Positions 62,809 to 64,000 of a stretch of 64,000 nt of DNA are shown in pieces. Position 1 is the first letter of the stretch; the number at the start of each line of letters is the position of its first letter. Origin of the DNA: Neolewinella xylanilytica (GTDB taxonomy: Bacteria; Bacteroidota; Bacteroidia; Chitinophagales; Saprospiraceae); contig NZ_PTJC01000007.1 of the NCBI RefSeq assembly GCF_002934605.1, forward strand, positions 186,001-250,000, written 5' to 3'. The position numbers and the translations under genes are program-made. Under the pieces are notes generated by a model. That model had not been told where the DNA came from. It saw only the letters and a list, made by a program, of their open reading frames with translations, and did not search any database.

Positions 62809-63446
62809 TGGGTGCCGCGTTTAATATAGTGGTTTATTAGATTTGACAATGGCAGTTTGTAGGATTAGGAGATAGTCTGGAATATTAATTCAGGGGCCAT
62901 AAGTTAATTGAACTTGTTATTTTGACGTAAGTGCTTTTCTTCTTCCTGTTATTATAAATATTAGAAGCTCTAATGTTAAGTAAGCAGCAGATGGAATATT
63001 GGTATCAAGCTAAGCAGCCTGGCCTACAATCTGGTTCGATTTTGGCGAATAAAAGTGCATGTGGCGAATGTCTAGCACGGAATTTTCGACTTTGTGTTGA
63101 TTTAATCTGATATCATTCCGCAATTACCTCGGACAACCAAGTTGTTGTCCAACAGCGCCTACCCCCCGGCCGGTTAAAAGACTTCATGAAGCGGTTGGAC
63201 TTGGTGATTTTTTGTACTACGGTGCATGATTCTAATCGGCGGGGTTTTTTTTTGGAGGCTAATCGCTGGATAAGTAACTGGACCGTTGATGGAGCAATTG
63301 GTATCGAGGAATAAAGTAGGACTTTGAGCGAACAGTTGAAAATTTGGCGCTCTCCGGATCAGTAGCAAACATCCAAATGGTATTATTGTCATTAGTAACC
63401 GCTGTAGCTAAAATTTTAACATACAATTGGAACTTATACTTGCATT
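62809..63446. other. AT-rich intergenic region with a possible decayed gene
   Basis: 638 bp with no convincing gene. Visible structure: a hairpin GGACAAC-caagtt-GTTGTCC (63131-63150) and a run of nine T's near 63245. A leftward 72-codon frame at 63174-63392 has no recognisable similarity. The stretch could hold remains of a degraded gene or a small RNA; I can support neither. Confidence 0.5.
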
Positions 63447-64000
63447 ATGGATGCGAATAAAAAAAGAGAGGAAACTTCTTTTCTAGAAGAAGAATTATCA
63501 AACCTTTCTAAAAGAATGCTTCAGTTGGAAAATAGTCTAGCTGAAAGAAAGTCAAAATCGTCGAGTTCACAATTAAAAAGCAGAGGGGAGGCTCAGGAAG
63601 GTAATTTAACCTCAACTTATAATAAGTCAATTAATGCTCAGGCTATATTGGTACTAGAATTTGTAACCGTTTTAACCGCTATTGCGACGGTCGTTTTCTT
63701 ATATATTCAGAACGGACAGCTGGTTGAATCTAATAGATCTATCGGACAGCAGACTGAGTTATTCAGAAAACAGAACCTTCAACAAGTCGTATCAACAAAT
63801 AGCCAGATGGCCTCGGATTTGATTAGAGATTTATACGAGGCTAAATTGGCAGATCCTAAGGTAGGGCTGTATGATGTTTGGGAAGTCCCGCAGCCGCTCG
63901 TGCATAGGATAGCAACAGTATCTGAGGCTTTGGCGCCTTACGACACCGTTAAATATGAGATGGTGCTAAGCGATACTATTATAACAGGGAAAACTTTTGC
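63447..64000 (+). CDS. Membrane protein with N-terminal coiled coil, 3' part missing
   Basis: 184 codons are visible from the ATG at 63447, open at the window's right edge. Residues 1-50 are charged with a coiled coil (LEEELSNLSKRMLQLENSLAE); a membrane helix lies at about 72-91 (FVTVLTAIATVVFLY); after it come NGQLVESNRSIGQQTELFRKQ and an extracytoplasmic or cytoplasmic helical domain (SDLIRDLYEAKLADPKVGLYDVWEV). This arrangement resembles uncharacterised membrane proteins with a short helix pair preceding a soluble domain. A one-mismatch -7 box (TATACTTG) ends 4 nt before the ATG. AT-rich codons, as in the gene before. Confidence 0.6.
   Translation, partial: MDANKKREETSFLEEELSNLSKRMLQLENSLAERKSKSSSSQLKSRGEAQEGNLTSTYNKSINAQAILVLEFVTVLTAIATVVFLYIQNGQLVESNRSIGQQTELFRKQNLQQVVSTNSQMASDLIRDLYEAKLADPKVGLYDVWEVPQPLVHRIATVSEALAPYDTVKYEMVLSDTIITGKTF

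Noticed and set aside
63174-63392. 72-codon minus-strand frame in the AT-rich gap
   Set aside because: No similarity, no promoter, ordinary length for chance in AT-rich DNA.

Overview
The window is chromosomal DNA from a GC-rich Bacteroidota, most likely a marine Saprospiraceae-type organism (Lewinella and relatives). The supports are a gldJ-like gliding lipoprotein next to murF, a PorE-like OmpA protein, SprB-repeat and lamin-tail proteins ending in type IX secretion (T9SS) sorting domains, a SusC/SusD pair, OmpA proteins with thrombospondin type 3 repeats, and promoters of the Bacteroidota form TAnnTTTG. The genus is inferred; no rRNA gene is present. I recognise no tRNA, CRISPR array, insertion sequence or prophage.

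Layout. 1-2.6 kb: leftward fabG and two glycosyltransferases, the second cut by the window edge. 2.7-8.4 kb: ybaB, a cation/proton antiporter, a small secreted protein, an FAD oxidoreductase and a membrane glycosyltransferase. 8.7-14.6 kb: cca (leftward), a T9SS cargo protein, a serine hydrolase/acyl-ACP thioesterase pair (leftward) and an orphan gene. 14.7-19.8 kb: cell-envelope cluster of OmpA/TSP3 protein, TPR protein and PorE-like protein. 19.8-24.7 kb: PAP2-like protein, aspartoacylase-family hydrolase, nadD, htpG and a glyoxalase-like gene. 24.7-35.5 kb: gldJ, murF, a second antiporter paralogous to the first, a PKD-cyclophilin, a polyphosphate glucokinase-like gene, cysS, an AlkA-type glycosylase and a flavin reductase.

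35.7-38.7 kb holds a tight operon: an MbnP-like lipoprotein followed by two di-heme cytochrome c peroxidases. All three carry acidic residues straight after the lipid cysteine, the signature of surface-exported lipoproteins. 38.9-42.8 kb is a 1289-residue SprB-repeat adhesin. Between two convergent genes at 43.55-44.61 kb lies a tandem array of a 112-115 bp structured unit. 45.8-54.9 kb is a Sus-like glycan locus: GH13 lipoprotein, an unknown membrane protein on the opposite strand, SusC, SusD and a PHP-domain phosphoesterase. It is surrounded by short GGA/TCC-loop palindromes. 54.9-61.2 kb: a barrel-like protein, a DUF4143 ATPase with a perfect inverted repeat at its start, and a 1096-residue BNR propeller protein. 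From about 61.2 kb to the end the DNA turns clearly AT-rich and carries two unrecognised coiled-coil envelope genes, probably acquired.

Most genes are housekeeping or typical envelope genes. The least explained parts are the repeat array, the dispersed palindrome families, the structured ompA leader, the surface MbnP/peroxidase module and the AT-rich right end. All family calls come from reading motifs by eye; no database search was run.
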